From Flavobacteriaceae bacterium (GTDB lineage: Bacteria > Bacteroidota > Bacteroidia > Flavobacteriales > Flavobacteriaceae), in contig SIHP01000007.1 in assembly GCA_004762155.1 (NCBI GenBank), positions 186,001-250,000 of the forward strand: a stretch of 64,000 nt of DNA, read 5' to 3'. Of the stretch, positions 45,494 through 54,888 are shown in pieces (positions within the stretch are counted from its first letter, which is position 1; each line of letters opens with the position of its first letter). The notes beneath the pieces were generated by a model. That model worked only from the letters and a program-made list of their open reading frames with translations. It had not been told where the DNA came from and ran no database searches. Both the position numbers and the translations under genes were made by a program.

Positions 45494-46504
45494 ATGATTA
45501 CATTAAAAGATTTAGCAAAAGAATTAAAACTTTCAGTATCTACAGTTTCTAAAGCATTGAATGATAGCTATGAAATTAGTGAGGCTACAAGAGAGAAAGT
45601 AAAAAAGCTAGCACGTAAAAAAAATTATAAGCCTAATAAGGCCGCTGTAAGTTTAAGAAAAAATAAAACAAAAACAATTGGTGTAATTATACCAAATATT
45701 TTAAATCCGTTTTTTGGAAGGTTGTTACATAATATAGAGAAAGGAGCTTCTAAGTACGATTATAATATTATTACTTGTATATCTAATGAGTCTTTAGAAA
45801 AAGAAAAAAAGAGTTTAGAGCTTTTAGATGGAAGTGTAGATGGTATTCTTATAGCTGTTGCTAAAGAAACGCAAACATTAAATGATGCGTCTCATTTAAA
45901 AGAAGTTGTAGATAATAAGGTGCCAGTGGTAATGTTCGATCGATTTATAGATTCGATTAAATGTGATAAAGTAATTACGGATGATTATAAGGCGGTTTAT
46001 GACGCAACGAATCATTTTTTAAGAGAAGGAAGAAGACATATTGTTTTACTAAATTCTTTAAGTGGTTTAAATGTAGGTAAGCTTCGTGTAAATGGTTATG
46101 TAGATGCTATTAAGCAATCGGTTGTTTATAAAGAAAGGCCAAAAGTTGTAGAGATAGCAAATGATGATCTAGTTGATGTGAATTTGGCTGAATACATTAG
46201 AAAAGAAAAAACTGTAGATGCTATAATAGCGATAGATAATACATTAGGAGCTGTTGCTTTAAATGTTTTAAAGAATCAAGGGAAAAAAATACCAGATGAA
46301 GTGTCAGTAATAGGTTTTTCAAGCAAACATATTATTGTTTTTACAGATCCTAAATTAAGTACAATAGCACAGCAGTCAAGAAAGATGGCAAAAGAGTCAT
46401 TACGTAGATTGATTGATAGAATTGAGAAGAAAAAGAATAAAGAATCAAAAACAATTATAATAAAGTCTAAACTCGAACATAGAGAGACTACTAAACAAAC
46501 ATAA
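45494..46504 (+). CDS. LacI-family transcriptional regulator
   Basis: A 336-residue LacI/GalR regulator. The N-terminal helix-turn-helix 'ITLKDLAKELKLSVSTVSKA' and hinge 'KPNKAAVSLRKNKTKTIGVI' are canonical. The rest is a periplasmic-binding-protein-like sensor ('GVIIPNILNPFFGRLLHNIE', 'VPVVMFDRFIDSIKCDKVIT', 'TLSTIAQQSRKMAKESLRRL' near the end). ATG 45494 is chosen; the longer ORF start at 45449 lies inside the permease gene and adds residues not seen in the family. Position between two transporters suggests it senses their intracellular substrate and represses the downstream half of the locus, complementing the AraC regulator. Confidence 0.93.
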   Translation: MITLKDLAKELKLSVSTVSKALNDSYEISEATREKVKKLARKKNYKPNKAAVSLRKNKTKTIGVIIPNILNPFFGRLLHNIEKGASKYDYNIITCISNESLEKEKKSLELLDGSVDGILIAVAKETQTLNDASHLKEVVDNKVPVVMFDRFIDSIKCDKVITDDYKAVYDATNHFLREGRRHIVLLNSLSGLNVGKLRVNGYVDAIKQSVVYKERPKVVEIANDDLVDVNLAEYIRKEKTVDAIIAIDNTLGAVALNVLKNQGKKIPDEVSVIGFSSKHIIVFTDPKLSTIAQQSRKMAKESLRRLIDRIEKKKNKESKTIIIKSKLEHRETTKQT

Positions 46505-46509
46505 AATAC

Positions 46510-48123
46510 ATGTCAAAAGCAACCACCACTACTAAGTTATCAATTAAAGAAAAAATAGGATATGCATTAGGAGATGGTGCTGCAAATATAGCATGGAGAG
46601 GAGTTGCTACATTCTTATTTATTTATTACACAGATGTTTTTGGTTTAAATCCAGCAACAGTTGGGCTTTTAATGTTTGTTGCTAGTTCAGGTGATGGTAT
46701 TACAGATGTTATCATGGGGATTATCTGTGATAGAACGAATACTAAATATGGAAAATTTAGACCTTGGGTTTTATGGACAGCTGTTCCGCTTGGTCTAATC
46801 TTGTCTTTATTATTTATGAGTCCAGAATTTAATGATTCTGGTAAAATCATATATGCTTATTTCACCTATATCCTTTTTACGTTAATCTATACCGCAAATA
46901 ATATTCCTTACGGCGCACTTATGGCTGTAATGACAGGTGATGATAAGGAGAGAACAAGTATTGGATCGTTTAGGATGGTTGGTGCATTTGCTGGTGGTAT
47001 GATTGTTCAAGGAGCATTGTTGTTTTTAGTAGCTTATTTTGGGAATGTAAATCCAACTTTTGAGATTAATAAATTGGCTGATAAGAAATTTAATATTACC
47101 GTTTCTTCTTCAAATGATGTGTTGAATGCAAATATTAAAACAAAAGCAGGTGTTGCTGAGTTCATTTGGAATGATGAGGGTTTAAATATCAAGGATAATA
47201 CACCAACTGTAGGGAAAAGTTTTTCGATGAAAGCAAACGAAAAATATACCTTTATAATTACTGGAGAAAAAGAGATTACTATAGAGAATATATCTATTAT
47301 TGATCAGAAAAAAGGGTATAGTACTTCAATGTATATTATGTCTTTCTTTTTAATTATTATGATGCTTATTACTTTTTATAGCACAAGAGAAAGGGTGTTG
47401 CCTCCAAAAACTCAAAAAACCAATTTAAAACAGGATTTAAAAGATTTATTCTCTAATAAGCCATGGGTTGTTTTGTTGATCATAGGTTTTCTTTTTAATG
47501 TATATAATTCTATTAAGCAAATTATTGTAGTTATTTACTTTACACATTATTTAAATAATCAGTTATTAGCAGCAAGTTTTATGGTGGGTTTGATGCTAGC
47601 ATCAATAGTTGGTGCTATGATGACTGCTTCTTTAGGTAAAAAATTTGGTAAACGTAATTTGTTTATTTACGCATTATTATTCTCAGGAATAGTAAATGCA
47701 TTGTTGTTCTTTTGTGGTCCAAATGATATTATAGGTATTTTTTCTTTAGGTATAATTTCTGAATTTGCAGCTGCTATGTTTCCCACTCTATTTTTCGTGA
47801 TGTTGGGTGATGCTGCTGATTATTCCGAATTTAAAAACGGAAGACGTGCAACTGGTCTTGTGTATTCTGCAGGTTCATTTGCGTCTAAGTTTGGAAGAGC
47901 TGTTGCTGGGGGAATTATAGGTTTTGTTTTGGCTGCTTTTCATTATAATGGTCAAGATACAAGTACTATAAAAGGAGCACTCCCAGGTGTTGTTATGCTT
48001 ATGAGTTGGGTACCAGCAGTTATTACTGTTGTTGCGGCTGGTTTAATGATGTTTTATCCATTAAATCAAGCTAAAATGGATAAGATAACTTTAGAGTTAA
48101 ATGCAAGAAGAGAAAATTCTTAA
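46510..48123 (+). CDS. GPH-family (MelB-like) sugar:cation symporter with extracytoplasmic insertion
   Basis: A 537-residue major facilitator of the glycoside-pentoside-hexuronide family: 'EKIGYALGDGAANIAWRGVA', 'TDVIMGIICDRTNTKYGKFR', 'PYGALMAVMTGDDKERTSI' and 'MFPTLFFVMLGDAADYSEFK' are family blocks. About 12 membrane segments are seen. Between segments 6 and 7 (residues about 178-269) lies a roughly 90-residue, soluble, beta-rich insertion ('KFNITVSSSNDVLNANI', 'GKSFSMKANEKYTFIITG') that explains the extra length over the usual ~460. It should import the sugar freed by the GH3 enzymes. It lies 5 bp after the LacI gene and ends the operon. Confidence 0.9.
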   Translation: MSKATTTTKLSIKEKIGYALGDGAANIAWRGVATFLFIYYTDVFGLNPATVGLLMFVASSGDGITDVIMGIICDRTNTKYGKFRPWVLWTAVPLGLILSLLFMSPEFNDSGKIIYAYFTYILFTLIYTANNIPYGALMAVMTGDDKERTSIGSFRMVGAFAGGMIVQGALLFLVAYFGNVNPTFEINKLADKKFNITVSSSNDVLNANIKTKAGVAEFIWNDEGLNIKDNTPTVGKSFSMKANEKYTFIITGEKEITIENISIIDQKKGYSTSMYIMSFFLIIMMLITFYSTRERVLPPKTQKTNLKQDLKDLFSNKPWVVLLIIGFLFNVYNSIKQIIVVIYFTHYLNNQLLAASFMVGLMLASIVGAMMTASLGKKFGKRNLFIYALLFSGIVNALLFFCGPNDIIGIFSLGIISEFAAAMFPTLFFVMLGDAADYSEFKNGRRATGLVYSAGSFASKFGRAVAGGIIGFVLAAFHYNGQDTSTIKGALPGVVMLMSWVPAVITVVAAGLMMFYPLNQAKMDKITLELNARRENS

Positions 48124-48562
48124 TCAATAATATGAAATTGTGTATAGAATGAATTTTTTGCAACTACTTTTTCATAGTCAAAATTTTTATAGGATTAAAG
48201 TAGTTTTTCGGTAGAAAACTTGCCTTATTATATTGTACTCAAAGCTGTTTTTAAGAAATAAGTTGCCTAAAGGAAATAATTTTTCTCAAAAAAGATATAC
48301 ATTCTTGTTTTTTGTGTGTTTAAAATACGTAGTTTTTGATGCTTTTTTGGCTGTGTAAAAGTAAAAAAAAGTTGTTGTTGGAGGTGATTTTGATGAGGAG
48401 ATGGTTTTTAAAGCTATTTTTTCGCTCTAAAAGAATGTTTTTTTAATTGTTTTTAAGTTTTTTTTGGTATAAAAAACATTTTCACTAGCTAAGTATTGAT
48501 ACTTATTTTTAAAAAAATATAAAAATTAAGTATTTTTTCAGCTAAAAATTAATTGATAAAAA
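48124..48562. other. AT-rich gap after the sugar locus
   Basis: About 440 bp, very T-rich on the + strand, with no ORF of family character. A 17-codon ORF at 48393-48446 has a strong Shine-Dalgarno-like GGAGGTGA five bases before its ATG, but nothing else supports it. A small palindrome AAGTATTGATACTT lies at about 48498. I see no clear terminator for the GPH gene. Confidence 0.5.
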
Positions 48563-48596
48563 TGAAAAAGACTTACATTTCTGTAAGTCTTTTTTG
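48563..48596 (-). terminator. Terminator of the tRNA-Asn gene
   Basis: AGACTTACA (48569-48577) and TGTAAGTCT (48582-48590) form a 9-bp stem with a 4-nt loop, with A and T tracts on both sides. On the minus strand the T-tract follows the tRNA 3' end by a few bases. Confidence 0.85.
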
Positions 48597-48670
48597 CTCC
48601 TCCTCTTGGGCTCGAACCAAGGACCCTCTGATTAACAGTCAGATGCTCTAACCAACTGAGCTAAGGAGGA
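48597..48670 (-). tRNA. tRNA-Asn (anticodon GTT)
   Basis: The minus strand folds as a complete 74-nt cloverleaf. The acceptor stem is TCCTCCT/AGGAGGA with discriminator G; the D arm is GCTC-AGTTGGTTA-GAGC. The anticodon arm TCTGA-CTGTTAA-TCAGA gives anticodon GTT, and the T arm CTTGG-TTCGAGC-CCAAG carries the TTCGA loop. CCA is not encoded. Confidence 0.97.
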
Positions 48671-48807
48671 GTTTGCGACACATATTGTGTTTTGCGAGTG
48701 CAAATATAAAACCTTTTTTTTATTTCAAAAGCTTTTTCTTAAAAAAAAACATTTTCATTAAATTTGAATTAAAATATAAAAAAAGAATCCAATTTTAGTA
48801 AAAGTTG

Positions 48808-48815
48808 TATTTTTG
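48808..48815 (+). promoter_or_regulatory. Candidate -7 element for sucA-sucB
   Basis: TATTTTTG matches the TAnnTTTG consensus and lies 40 bp upstream of the sucA ATG. No TTG is found at the preferred spacing upstream, so the -33 element is weak or absent. Confidence 0.45.
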
Positions 48816-48855
48816 TCTGAATAATTCTTATAGAAAAGTACGATAGTAATATATT

Positions 48856-51582
48856 ATGGACAAGTTTTCGTTCTTAAACGCAGCACATACAGGTTTTATT
48901 GGTGATTTGTATGAACAATACCAAAAAAATCCAGATACAGTAGAACCTAGTTGGAAAAGTTTTTTTCAGGGATATGATTTGGCAAACGAGAATTATTCGT
49001 TAACCGATGAAGAAGTTTCTGTAGCAGTTCCTGAAAGTCTACAGAAAGAGTTTTTAGTAGTTGATTTAATTAATGGTTACAGAACACGTGGTCATTTATT
49101 TACTAAAACAAATCCAGTAAGGGAAAGAAGAAAATACACCCCTACTTTAGATGTTGAAAATTTCGGTTTATCGCAAAAAGATTTAACGACTGTTTTCAAC
49201 GCAGGAGAAATTTTAGGCTTAGGAGCTACAACGTTATCGGATATTATAGCACACCTTAAAAATGTTTATTGCGACAGTATTGGGGTAGAGTATATGTATC
49301 TTAGAAATCCAGAAGAGTTAAAATGGTGGCAAAACCGTTTAAATAAAAACGGAAATCATCCAAATTACGATACAGATTCAAAAAAATATATCCTTTCCAA
49401 ATTAAATCAAGCGGTAGGGTTTGAAAGCTTTTTACAAACAAAATACGTAGGGCAAAAACGTTTTTCTGTTGAAGGTGGAGAAACTTTAATTCCAGGAGTA
49501 AGTGTTGCTTTACGTGACGCTGCTGAAAAGTATGGTGTTAAAGAATGTGTACTTGGTATGGCTCACCGTGGTCGTTTAAATACTTTAGTAAACATATTTA
49601 AAAAACCAGTTCGCGATTTATTTAGTGAATTTGAAGGGAAAGATTTTGAAGATCAAGATATTGATGGAGATGTAAAATATCACTTAGGGTTAACTTTAAG
49701 TAAGGAATATCAAGGAGGTCAAAAAATGAAAATGAATTTAGTTCCTAATCCTTCTCACCTAGAAACAGTAGATCCTATTGTTGGTGGAATTGTTAGAGCT
49801 AAAGTTGATAAAGATTATAATGGTGATGATGGTAAAATTTTACCAATATTAGTTCATGGAGATGCTGCAATTGCAGGTCAGGGTATTGTATATGAAGTTG
49901 TGCAAATGGCACAATTAAATGGATACAAAACTGGAGGAACTATTCATGTAGTTGTAAATAATCAAGTAGGTTTTACAACAAACTATTTAGATGCACGTTC
50001 GTCTACATATTGTACTGATGTTGCAAAAGTAACATTGTCTCCAGTGTTACACGTTAATGCAGATGATGCAGAGGCAGTGTGTCATGCAATGGAAATGGCT
50101 GTTGAATTTAGAATGAAATTTAAACGTGATGTTTTTATTGATTTATTAGGTTATAGAAAATATGGTCATAACGAAGGAGATGAGCCTAGTTTTACTCAGC
50201 CAAAATTATATAAGGCAATAGCTAAACACAAGAATCCAAAGCAAATATATGTTGAGAAGCTTTTACAAGAAGGAGCTGTTGATGAAACATATGTAAAGCA
50301 AATTACGGATGAGTTTAAAGAAATGCTTGAAGCAGAGTTTCAAGAATCTAAAAAACAAGAGTCTTCTCGTGTAAATGAGTTTATGCCAGAGATCTGGAAA
50401 GGGTTTATTCGTAAGCAATTAAAAGAAATGTTACAGCCTGTTGATACTACTTATGGTATCGATAAGTTAAAAGATATAGCAAAGGTAATTTCAACACCTC
50501 CAGAAGGAGTTAAGTTTTACCGTAAGGCAAATAAAATATTAAAAGATAGAGCTAAACAGGTATTTGAAACTAATAAAATAGATTGGGGTACTGCAGAAAC
50601 TTTAGCTTACGGAAGTTTATTAGAAGAAGGTTTTGATGTTCGTATTTCTGGAGAAGATGTAGAAAGAGGAACATTCTCACACCGTCATGCTATTTTACGT
50701 GATGAAGTTTCAGAAGATAGAATCAATTTATTAAATACAAACCCGAATAATAAAGGGGAAATGACCATTTATAATTCGCATTTATCTGAATATGGAGTCT
50801 TAGGTTTTGACTATGGTTATGCTATGGCAACACCAAATACATTAACAATTTGGGAAGCTCAGTTTGGTGATTTTGCCAACGGTGCTCAAATTATGTTCGA
50901 TCAATATATTACGTCGGCAGAAGATAAATGGAAATTACAAAATGGATTAGTAGTATTATTACCTCATGGTTATGAAGGACAAGGTCCAGAGCATTCATCT
51001 GCAAGAATAGAACGTTTCTTACAATCTTGTGGAAAAGATAATATGACGGTTGCGAACTGTTCAACACCAGCAAATATTTATCATTTGCTACGTCGTCAAA
51101 TGAAGCGAGATTATAGAAAACCATTAATTGTATTTACTCCTAAGAGTTTATTAAGACATCCAAAAGCAGTAAATACAGTTGAAGATTTAGCAGAAGGAAG
51201 TTTCCAAGAAGTAATAGATGACACGATTACAAAATCTAAAGTGAAAAAAGTAGTTTTCTGTATGGGTAAATTTTATTATGATTTATTAGCAGAACGTGAA
51301 AAGTTAGGCAGAGAAGATATTGCCTTAGTAAGAATAGAGCAATTATTTCCTTTGCATACAGATAAAATTACAGCTATTATAGCTAAATATCCAAAAGCAA
51401 AAAGACATGTTTGGGCACAAGAAGAGCCAAAAAACATGGGAGCTTGGGGGTATATGCATGAACGATTTGAAGGAGCTACATTAGAATGTGCTTCAAGAGG
51501 ATATCATTCAGCACCAGCTGCAGGATCTAGCGCACGTTTTAAAAGACGTCATCAAGCAGTATTAGATCAAGTTTTCGATTAA
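48856..51582 (+). CDS. sucA: 2-oxoglutarate dehydrogenase E1 component
   Basis: A 908-residue thiamine-diphosphate-dependent E1o. The N-terminal 'FSFLNAAHTGFIGDLYEQY' with 'VEPSWKSFFQGYD' is the short E1o leader. The catalytic core contains 'VLGMAHRGRLNTLVNIF', 'NPSHLETVDPIVGGIVRA', the ThDP/Mg site 'HGDAAIAGQGIVYEVVQM' with 'VVNNQVGFTTNYLDAR', and 'YRKYGHNEGDEPSFTQP'. The transketolase-like C-terminal half has 'GTFSHRHAILRDE' and 'LPHGYEGQGPEHSSARIERF'. It decarboxylates 2-oxoglutarate in the TCA cycle and passes the succinyl group to the E2 protein encoded 55 bp downstream. The E3 gene is not in the window, which is usual. Confidence 0.98.
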   Translation: MDKFSFLNAAHTGFIGDLYEQYQKNPDTVEPSWKSFFQGYDLANENYSLTDEEVSVAVPESLQKEFLVVDLINGYRTRGHLFTKTNPVRERRKYTPTLDVENFGLSQKDLTTVFNAGEILGLGATTLSDIIAHLKNVYCDSIGVEYMYLRNPEELKWWQNRLNKNGNHPNYDTDSKKYILSKLNQAVGFESFLQTKYVGQKRFSVEGGETLIPGVSVALRDAAEKYGVKECVLGMAHRGRLNTLVNIFKKPVRDLFSEFEGKDFEDQDIDGDVKYHLGLTLSKEYQGGQKMKMNLVPNPSHLETVDPIVGGIVRAKVDKDYNGDDGKILPILVHGDAAIAGQGIVYEVVQMAQLNGYKTGGTIHVVVNNQVGFTTNYLDARSSTYCTDVAKVTLSPVLHVNADDAEAVCHAMEMAVEFRMKFKRDVFIDLLGYRKYGHNEGDEPSFTQPKLYKAIAKHKNPKQIYVEKLLQEGAVDETYVKQITDEFKEMLEAEFQESKKQESSRVNEFMPEIWKGFIRKQLKEMLQPVDTTYGIDKLKDIAKVISTPPEGVKFYRKANKILKDRAKQVFETNKIDWGTAETLAYGSLLEEGFDVRISGEDVERGTFSHRHAILRDEVSEDRINLLNTNPNNKGEMTIYNSHLSEYGVLGFDYGYAMATPNTLTIWEAQFGDFANGAQIMFDQYITSAEDKWKLQNGLVVLLPHGYEGQGPEHSSARIERFLQSCGKDNMTVANCSTPANIYHLLRRQMKRDYRKPLIVFTPKSLLRHPKAVNTVEDLAEGSFQEVIDDTITKSKVKKVVFCMGKFYYDLLAEREKLGREDIALVRIEQLFPLHTDKITAIIAKYPKAKRHVWAQEEPKNMGAWGYMHERFEGATLECASRGYHSAPAAGSSARFKRRHQAVLDQVFD

Positions 51583-51637
51583 AAGAAAAGAACAAAAAGT
51601 AAACAACAACAAATTCAGAATATAAAATTTAGAACTG

Positions 51638-52846
51638 ATGGTTTTAGAAATGAAAGTTCCTTCTCCAGGGGAATCAATTACAGAAGTAGAAATAGCAACA
51701 TGGTTAGTTGAAGATGGCGATTATGTAGAAAAAGATCAACCAATTGCTGAAGTAGATTCAGACAAAGCAACATTAGAGCTTCCTGCAGAAGAAAGTGGTA
51801 TTATTACTTTAAAAGCAGAAGAAGGTGATGCTGTAGAAGTAGGAGCTGTAGTTTGTTTAATTAATATGGATGCTGCTAAACCTGAAGGTTCTGCTGCTCC
51901 AAAAGCTGAGGAGAAACCAGCTGATAAAAAAGTTGAAGCACCAAAAGCTGAGCCTGCTAAGACAACTTATGCTACCGGAACTGCTTCACCAGCGGCTAAA
52001 AAAGTATTAGCTGAAAAAGGTATTTCTGCTGCAGAAGTAAAAGGAACAGGTAAAGCTGGTCGTATTACGAAAGAAGATGCTGTAAAATCAGTACCTTCTA
52101 TGGGAACTCTAGGTTTAGGATCTCGTAGTACTGAGCGTAAAAAGCTTTCTATGTTGCGTAGAAAAGTAGCACAACGTTTAGTTGCTGTTAAAAATGAAAC
52201 AGCTATGTTAACTACTTTTAACGAAGTAAACATGCAACCAATCTTTGATTTACGAAGTCAATTTAAAGAAGATTTTAAAGCGAAACATGGCGTTGGATTA
52301 GGATTTATGTCTTTTTTCACTTTAGCTATCGTAAGAGCTTTAAAAATGTATCCAGACGTGAACTCTATGATTGATGGAGATTACCAAATAAAAAATGATT
52401 TTCAAGATATTTCTATTGCAGTTTCTGGTCCTAAAGGATTAATGGTTCCTGTAATTAGAAATGCTGAGAATTTAACTTTTAGAGGTGTTGAAAGCGAAGT
52501 GAAGCGTTTAGCTTTACGTGCTCGTGATGGTCAAATTACTGTTGATGAAATGACTGGAGGAACGTTTACAATTACTAACGGAGGAGTTTTCGGTTCTATG
52601 TTATCTACACCAATTATTAATCCACCACAAAGTGGGATTTTAGGAATGCATAATATTGTTAACCGTCCAATGGCTGTTAATGGAGGGATCGTGATTCAAC
52701 CAATTATGTATGTAGCTTTATCTTACGATCACCGAGTTATTGATGGTCGTGAGTCTGTTGGTTTCTTAGTAGCTGTTAAAGAAGCTTTAGAAAATCCAGT
52801 AGAATTATTAATGGATGGTAATCCAACGAAATCATTAGAAATGTAA
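51638..52846 (+). CDS. sucB: 2-oxoglutarate dehydrogenase E2, dihydrolipoyllysine succinyltransferase
   Basis: A 402-residue E2o with three domains: a lipoyl domain (about 3-77) with the lipoylated lysine in 'VDSDKAT' (Lys43), an Ala/Pro/Lys-rich linker, and a peripheral-subunit-binding domain (about 112-148: '[15 protein letters not shown]', '[14 protein letters not shown]'). The catalytic domain (about 175-402) has '[16 protein letters not shown]', with His365 and Asp369 in the acyltransferase site. It transfers succinyl from lipoyl to CoA. ATG 51638 is taken; ATG 51650 (MKVPSPGES) is equally compatible with the family. A clear terminator follows. Confidence 0.97.
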   Translation: MVLEMKVPSPGESITEVEIATWLVEDGDYVEKDQPIAEVDSDKATLELPAEESGIITLKAEEGDAVEVGAVVCLINMDAAKPEGSAAPKAEEKPADKKVEAPKAEPAKTTYATGTASPAAKKVLAEKGISAAEVKGTGKAGRITKEDAVKSVPSMGTLGLGSRSTERKKLSMLRRKVAQRLVAVKNETAMLTTFNEVNMQPIFDLRSQFKEDFKAKHGVGLGFMSFFTLAIVRALKMYPDVNSMIDGDYQIKNDFQDISIAVSGPKGLMVPVIRNAENLTFRGVESEVKRLALRARDGQITVDEMTGGTFTITNGGVFGSMLSTPIINPPQSGILGMHNIVNRPMAVNGGIVIQPIMYVALSYDHRVIDGRESVGFLVAVKEALENPVELLMDGNPTKSLEM

Positions 52847-52870
52847 TTGGTTATTAGCCAAATAAAAATA

Positions 52871-52902
52871 AAAAACCACCTTAATTTTAAGGTGGTTTTT
52901 TA
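52871..52902 (+). terminator. Terminator after sucB
   Basis: AACCACCTTAA (52874-52884) and TTAAGGTGGTT (52887-52897) form an 11-bp stem with a 2-nt gap (larger in practice), flanked by A5 upstream and T5 downstream. Confidence 0.92.
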
Positions 52903-53013
52903 TTATATAAAATATAATCAATGAGAATTCTGGTTTTTGTAAGTTTTATGAAGTTATTATGACTGATATAAAGGTTATAGAGATTTTAAGAAAACTTATT
53001 TAAAGTAAAAAAT

Positions 53014-53625
53014 ATGAATGCTATTATAAAACAAAGTATTAATAAAGGAATTACATATCAAGAGTATAAAAATATAGTTACTGAGTTGATTAATGATAAT
53101 TCCAATTCAGGCACAGAGAAAAGCCAAGATTTAGCAGATTATACCAAGCTAAACCAAAGAAGAATGAAACGTTGGGATAAAACGTTAAAAATTACAGAAG
53201 AAGCAACAGCTAAAATAAAAGCATTTAACAAGAGTGTAACTTTTTTAATTATTACAGAAAGTTGGTGTGGAGATGCTGCTCACGTATTACCAATATTGGA
53301 TAGAATAGCTAGCCTAAATGCTAACATAAATACAAAAATAGTTTTCCGAGATATTAATTTAGAACTTATGGATATGTTTCTGACAAACGGAGGTAGGGCT
53401 ATTGCTAAGGTGATTATCATTGAGAATGAAACAGAAGAGGTCTTAAATACTTTTGGTCCTCGTCCAAGTGAAGCTACAAAATTAGTAAATGACTACAAAG
53501 ATGCTCATGGTAAACTTACACCTGAGTTTAAAGAAGATTTACAACAATGGTATAACAAAGATAAAGGGCAAAATATAATTGAAGATTTTGTAGAAATTTT
53601 CAAAGAAATTGAGCTTGTGGTATAA
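53014..53625 (+). CDS. Thioredoxin-fold protein with WCGD in place of the CxxC site
   Basis: A 203-residue cytoplasmic protein (no signal peptide). The centre has the thioredoxin-like strand and helix 'VTFLIITESWCGDAAHVLPI' and a later 'GPRPSEATKLVNDYKDAHGK'. The active-site position reads WCGD-A-A-H with a single Cys (Cys85), so it cannot act as a normal dithiol-disulphide exchanger. Proteins like this are widespread in Firmicutes and Bacteroidota as 'thioredoxin family protein' without a known substrate. It stands alone between two terminators. Possible roles are monothiol (glutaredoxin-like or bacillithiol-like) chemistry or a purely structural one. Confidence 0.85.
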   Translation: MNAIIKQSINKGITYQEYKNIVTELINDNSNSGTEKSQDLADYTKLNQRRMKRWDKTLKITEEATAKIKAFNKSVTFLIITESWCGDAAHVLPILDRIASLNANINTKIVFRDINLELMDMFLTNGGRAIAKVIIIENETEEVLNTFGPRPSEATKLVNDYKDAHGKLTPEFKEDLQQWYNKDKGQNIIEDFVEIFKEIELVV

Positions 53626-53965
53626 CGAAACATTTTATCTATTTAGACTTAGATAAACCGAATAGTAAAAACACCAAAAACAGATACTGCTTTTGGTGTT
53701 TTTTTGTTTTATTTTTAAAGAGATATATAAGGTTTAATTATAAGAGTAATGTTATTTTAAAGAATGAGTAGCACTAGTGTTTTTAATATAAGAGACTTTA
53801 TTTTAGGTTGTTGTGAGATTGGATCTTGTAGTGTAAAAGGCTAAATACATGTTCAATAAAGAGCTTTACTAAAGATAAAGCTTTAGAAAATCAGAAGTAA
53901 TTAAAAAATGAAATTGAGAAAACCTAAACTCAAGATTTAATTGTAATCTTTTTTATTAAAGAATA
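53626..53965. other. Gap between the thioredoxin-fold and DUF547 genes
   Basis: It holds the terminator at 53668-53706 and then about 260 bp of AT-rich DNA in which I see no ORF, repeat or promoter worth naming. Confidence 0.6.
53668..53706 (+). terminator. Terminator after the thioredoxin-fold gene
   Basis: AACACCAAAA (53670-53679) pairs with TTTTGGTGTT (53691-53700) around an 11-nt loop and is followed by a T-rich tract. Confidence 0.9.
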
Positions 53966-54004
53966 AAAAATGGAGTATAAACCAAAGGTTATACTCCATT
54001 TTCA
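53966..54004 (-). terminator. Terminator after the DUF547 gene
   Basis: AATGGAGTATAA and TTATACTCCATT form a 12-bp stem (about 53969-53980 and 53989-54000). On the minus strand the stem runs into TTTTTT (53970-53965), just downstream of the DUF547 stop. Confidence 0.88.
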
Positions 54005-54026
54005 CTATTAAAAAATAGGGGAATTA

Positions 54027-54740
54027 TTATATTTTATCGTTTAAAGACCAATCATATTCTTTATAAACTATTTCTGCGTTGTCACTTGCTTTAATTTTAG
54101 AATATTTGTTAATGTATTCTACTAAAGTAGTTTTGTATGTGAAATCTTCTATATACCATTCAAATACTTTTGAGATTTCTAATTTATCAACAGAAATTTT
54201 ATTTTTTGTAGTATCATTTATAAATGTATTCATTAATCCATTTAATTTAGAATCAACATTTTTTTCTGTAAAAACAAAATTGATGAATTTTGGACCTGAC
54301 TTAGAAGCTGCATTGATACCAACATGAATTCTTGGATCATCATGCCATCTGCGTAATATTTTGTGTTCTATATAATCCAAAGAATACGTTTGTCCACCTA
54401 CTTTAGCAAAAGGTATTTTCCATGCATTTTTACCATTTCTTTTAATATCAGTTATTTTCTTTAATGGATAACTTTGTAATATTAATTTAATAGCATACGC
54501 ATTATATACATTCATCCAAAATGCTTTTGCTTTATTTGAAGACCATTTTTTCCCTGGAACAGTTTTCTCTAAATCATTTAAATAGACATCTAATACTGCT
54601 CTATTTTTTCTTAAACCTTTATAGTCTACATTTCCATCTTTATCAACATAAGTTTTTAAAAGAGCATCAAAAACTTTAGCTTGAGATTGTATTTGTAGTG
54701 TTCCAAAAAATAATAAAGTAATAAGTAGTAATTTTTTCAT
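54027..54740 (-). CDS. DUF547 secreted protein
   Basis: A 237-residue protein with a Sec signal peptide ('LLLITLLFFGTLQIQSQA'). The DUF547 domain is shown by 'AFWMNVYNAYAIKLILQSYP', 'YSLDYIEHKILRRWHDDPRI' and 'HVGINAASKSGPKFINFVF'. Many family members have a Cys in the last block (…SCP…) where this one has Gly-Pro. The fold is distantly related to papain-like and transglutaminase-like proteins but no activity is established. It is monocistronic, closed by the terminator at 53966-54004, with a 148-bp gap to the DUF1501 gene upstream. Confidence 0.88.
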   Translation of the reverse strand: MKKLLLITLLFFGTLQIQSQAKVFDALLKTYVDKDGNVDYKGLRKNRAVLDVYLNDLEKTVPGKKWSSNKAKAFWMNVYNAYAIKLILQSYPLKKITDIKRNGKNAWKIPFAKVGGQTYSLDYIEHKILRRWHDDPRIHVGINAASKSGPKFINFVFTEKNVDSKLNGLMNTFINDTTKNKISVDKLEISKVFEWYIEDFTYKTTLVEYINKYSKIKASDNAEIVYKEYDWSLNDKI

Positions 54741-54888
54741 AATTCTTAATATTTGAAGTTTAACAATATCTTTGACGTGAAAAAAACTAAAGCATTACAA
54801 ATTTATATAAAAAATATTTTTTTGATTGGTTTTATTGATAAGATTTAAATAGTAAATAGTTACGCTTCACAGATGATTTTATAATGAT

